From assembly GCA_003228965.1 (NCBI GenBank), contig QIGP01000339.1, positions 1 to 15,349 of the forward strand: a DNA stretch of 15,349 nucleotides, written 5' to 3'. Positions 13,905 to 15,349 of the stretch are shown piece after piece. The notes under the pieces were generated by a model. The model made no database searches, was not told the origin of the DNA, and saw only the letters and a list, made by a program, of their open reading frames with translations. The position numbers and the translations under genes were made by a program. The stretch comes from Gammaproteobacteria bacterium. GTDB taxonomy: Bacteria; Pseudomonadota; Gammaproteobacteria; Steroidobacterales; SZUA-146. Position 1 is the first letter of the stretch; the number at the start of each line of letters is the position of its first letter.

Positions 13905-15349
13905 CTAGTCTTCGTCGTTCGAGGAGTCGTCGGTGCCAGTTCGAATATTGCGCTGACGGAATCTCAGTATGTTGGTTTCGTCGTCGGGACCTTTTTCAAA
14001 GTCCAGTTCGCCAACATTCATAATGCTGGACGCCTCAAGGTGATAAAACTCTTCGGCGTCGCGCGTCGAAGTGGCGTTCATGGCGTCATCTTCAAGTAAG
14101 TTTTCAATGACCAGATCGGTGATCTCATGTTCTGTGGTCGGGTCAATTTCGAATTGCTCAGTCGGGTTCATTTCGATCTCCGCAGTAGGGTCCAGCTCAA
14201 CTTGTTCGCTGTCTTCTCTTCGAAGTTGTTCGAGGTGCGCATCAATGGAGGCGCCCGCTTCTTCAAGTTCGAGACCTAGCGCTTCTGTTTTATTGGTTTC
14301 ATCTTCAATTACGCCTGAGCCGATATCGAAATCAAGCGGCTCTGCGCGAGGGTCAAACTCGAGTGTGTCGAAGCGGGGCAGCGTCTCGCTACGCATTTTA
14401 ACGTCTTCAGGAAATTCCATGTCGAGGTTGGAATCCGCAAGTGTTGACGTACCTTGGCCGGCAGCCGCAATGTCCTCAAGACCTGTATTCGTTTCGGTTT
14501 GAGCGGCATAGTCGCGTTCGAGCAATTCAAGGTCGATGTCAGCTAATTCGTGATTATCGTCAACGTCGAATTCAAGCTCTATGGGGTCGATCATCGGACT
14601 GTCGTTGTCGACAATTGGTTCAGCTATGTTCACGTCAAGACTTTCTTCTTGTTCCAGCGCCTGTTCTTCACTGAGGGCAGAACTGATCACTTCGTCCAGA
14701 TCGTCTTCTGAAAACGCAGACGGCTTGAGAGTGGGTTCTGGCGCGGTTTCAGTTACGTGAATTCCGGCAGCCGCAGCTCCGTTGCTTAAGCCCTCTCGTA
14801 TAGCGTCCTGTCGGCCCGATCGAACGCGATCACGATAGCGTTCCTCGTTTAGTCTTGCTTCCAGTATTTCCTGCATTTCAGAATTAGCGCGACGACGGGA
14901 TAGCCACCAGCCGGTGAAGAAGGCGCTGGCTAGTAGCCCAAGACCTCCGAGAATGCCAAGAAGTGAAATTCTACGTCCGCTAGTGGGTGCGGTAGCGGCT
15001 TCAGGTTTGGCGGCCACCACGGCTTCCGGAGACTGAGTGCCTTCGGGTTCTGGTTGGCCTTGATTGTTGTTTAGTGCATCCTGGGCCGCTTTTTTAGCCA
15101 TCTGGCTTTGGGCCACGTCGCCAACCACAAAATCGGGTAGATTTTCGGGTGCTGCCTGGATTAAGCCTCGATTGCGCTGCTGCAGTCGGTCGCGTGACAC
15201 ACTCGAAAACGAGGTAGCCATAACCATGACAGGTTGTATCGCGCGAATGGCTCCACTGGCCGCGGACTGTTGTGTCGATACTGCGACCGGTGGCTCTATT
15301 GGGGCTGAGCGAGCTGTCCGGGTGTCGGGCGTTAGCGTAGCCAGTTCGT
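13905..15349 (-). CDS. Acidic single-pass membrane protein, FimV/TspA-like architecture; 5' end beyond the right edge
   Basis: The frame stays open from TAG at 13905-13907 to the right edge, so the ATG at 15227 is not the true start; 480 residues are visible. In order: a Pro/Ala/Ser/Thr-rich region (visible residues 1-126), one hydrophobic segment (about 127-149) flanked by RR and SRRR, a charged helical stretch (about 150-190), then a long strongly acidic low-complexity tail. Three imperfect 8-residue repeats of the form x-E-(L/M/I)-(D/N)-P-T-x-(E/Q) lie at 383-406. The very end is DSSNDED. An extracytoplasmic Pro-rich part, one membrane helix and an acidic cytoplasmic tail is the layout of FimV/TspA polar proteins, whose LysM domain would be outside the window. 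The typical C-terminal FimV TPR cap is not recognisable here. Convergent with parC. FimV-like is a suggestion from architecture only. Confidence 0.8.
   Translation of the reverse strand, partial: ELATLTPDTRTARSAPIEPPVAVSTQQSAASGAIRAIQPVMVMATSFSSVSRDRLQQRNRGLIQAAPENLPDFVVGDVAQSQMAKKAAQDALNNNQGQPEPEGTQSPEAVVAAKPEAATAPTSGRRISLLGILGGLGLLASAFFTGWWLSRRRANSEMQEILEARLNEERYRDRVRSGRQDAIREGLSNGAAAAGIHVTETAPEPTLKPSAFSEDDLDEVISSALSEEQALEQEESLDVNIAEPIVDNDSPMIDPIELEFDVDDNHELADIDLELLERDYAAQTETNTGLEDIAAAGQGTSTLADSNLDMEFPEDVKMRSETLPRFDTLEFDPRAEPLDFDIGSGVIEDETNKTEALGLELEEAGASIDAHLEQLRREDSEQVELDPTAEIEMNPTEQFEIDPTTEHEITDLVIENLLEDDAMNATSTRDAEEFYHLEASSIMNVGELDFEKGPDDETNILRFRQRNIRTGTDDSSNDED
14130..14201 (-). repeat. 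Three tandem imperfect 8-codon repeats in the acidic membrane protein
   Basis: On the minus strand the frame reads VELDPTAE, IEMNPTEQ, FEIDPTTE, and begins a fourth unit with HEIT. The shared pattern is hydrophobic/aromatic, E, L/M/I, D/N, P, T, x, E/Q. The repeats lie in the acidic tail, near its C-terminal end, and the codons differ between units, so the copies are not very recent. Confidence 0.7.

Overview
The window looks like a piece of a free-living gammaproteobacterial chromosome with moderate GC. The gene order ribD-ribE-ribB/ribBA-ribH-nusB-thiL-pgpA is the classic gammaproteobacterial riboflavin/NusB/thiamine/PgpA run, and the ParE and ParC proteins align well by eye with remembered E. 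coli topoisomerase IV sequences. I cannot name the genus. Coding density is very high. No stretch over 300 bases lacks a gene; the longest gap is the 173-base divergent spacer at 6875-7047. I saw no tRNA, rRNA, CRISPR array, insertion sequence or prophage gene.

Layout. (1) 1-4417, plus strand: the tail of ribD, then ribE, a RibBA-type gene whose GTP cyclohydrolase II half has lost its cysteines (RibBX-like), ribH, nusB, thiL and pgpA, tightly packed and probably one transcript. (2) 4443-5759, plus: a soluble Ser/Thr protein kinase fused to a C-terminal cyclic-nucleotide-binding domain, 25 bases after pgpA. (3) 5799-6874, minus: xseB followed by folE2 (zinc-independent-type GTP cyclohydrolase I), read towards the kinase gene. 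(4) 7048-9539, plus: a three-gene cassette of a rubredoxin-less rubrerythrin, a ferredoxin/CCG-type Fe-S protein and a DUF3501 protein. It is preceded by a dense cluster of AGTCT/AGACT half-sites and has a strong intrinsic terminator between its first two genes. (5) 9640-13806, plus: parE-parC, both subunits of topoisomerase IV. (6) 13905 to the right edge, minus: the C-terminal part of a membrane-anchored, very acidic, FimV-like protein whose start lies outside the window.

How they work together. Block 1 makes riboflavin from the DHBP branch through lumazine to riboflavin, carries the antitermination factor NusB, and makes thiamine diphosphate (ThiL) and phosphatidylglycerol (PgpA). The GTP cyclohydrolase II step probably needs a separate RibA elsewhere in the genome. 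Block 4 is the most interesting part. A diiron peroxidase-type protein without its own rubredoxin sits next to a multi-cluster Fe-S protein that could supply its electrons and a conserved protein of unknown function. This suggests an uncharacterised peroxide or redox defence module with its own operator region.
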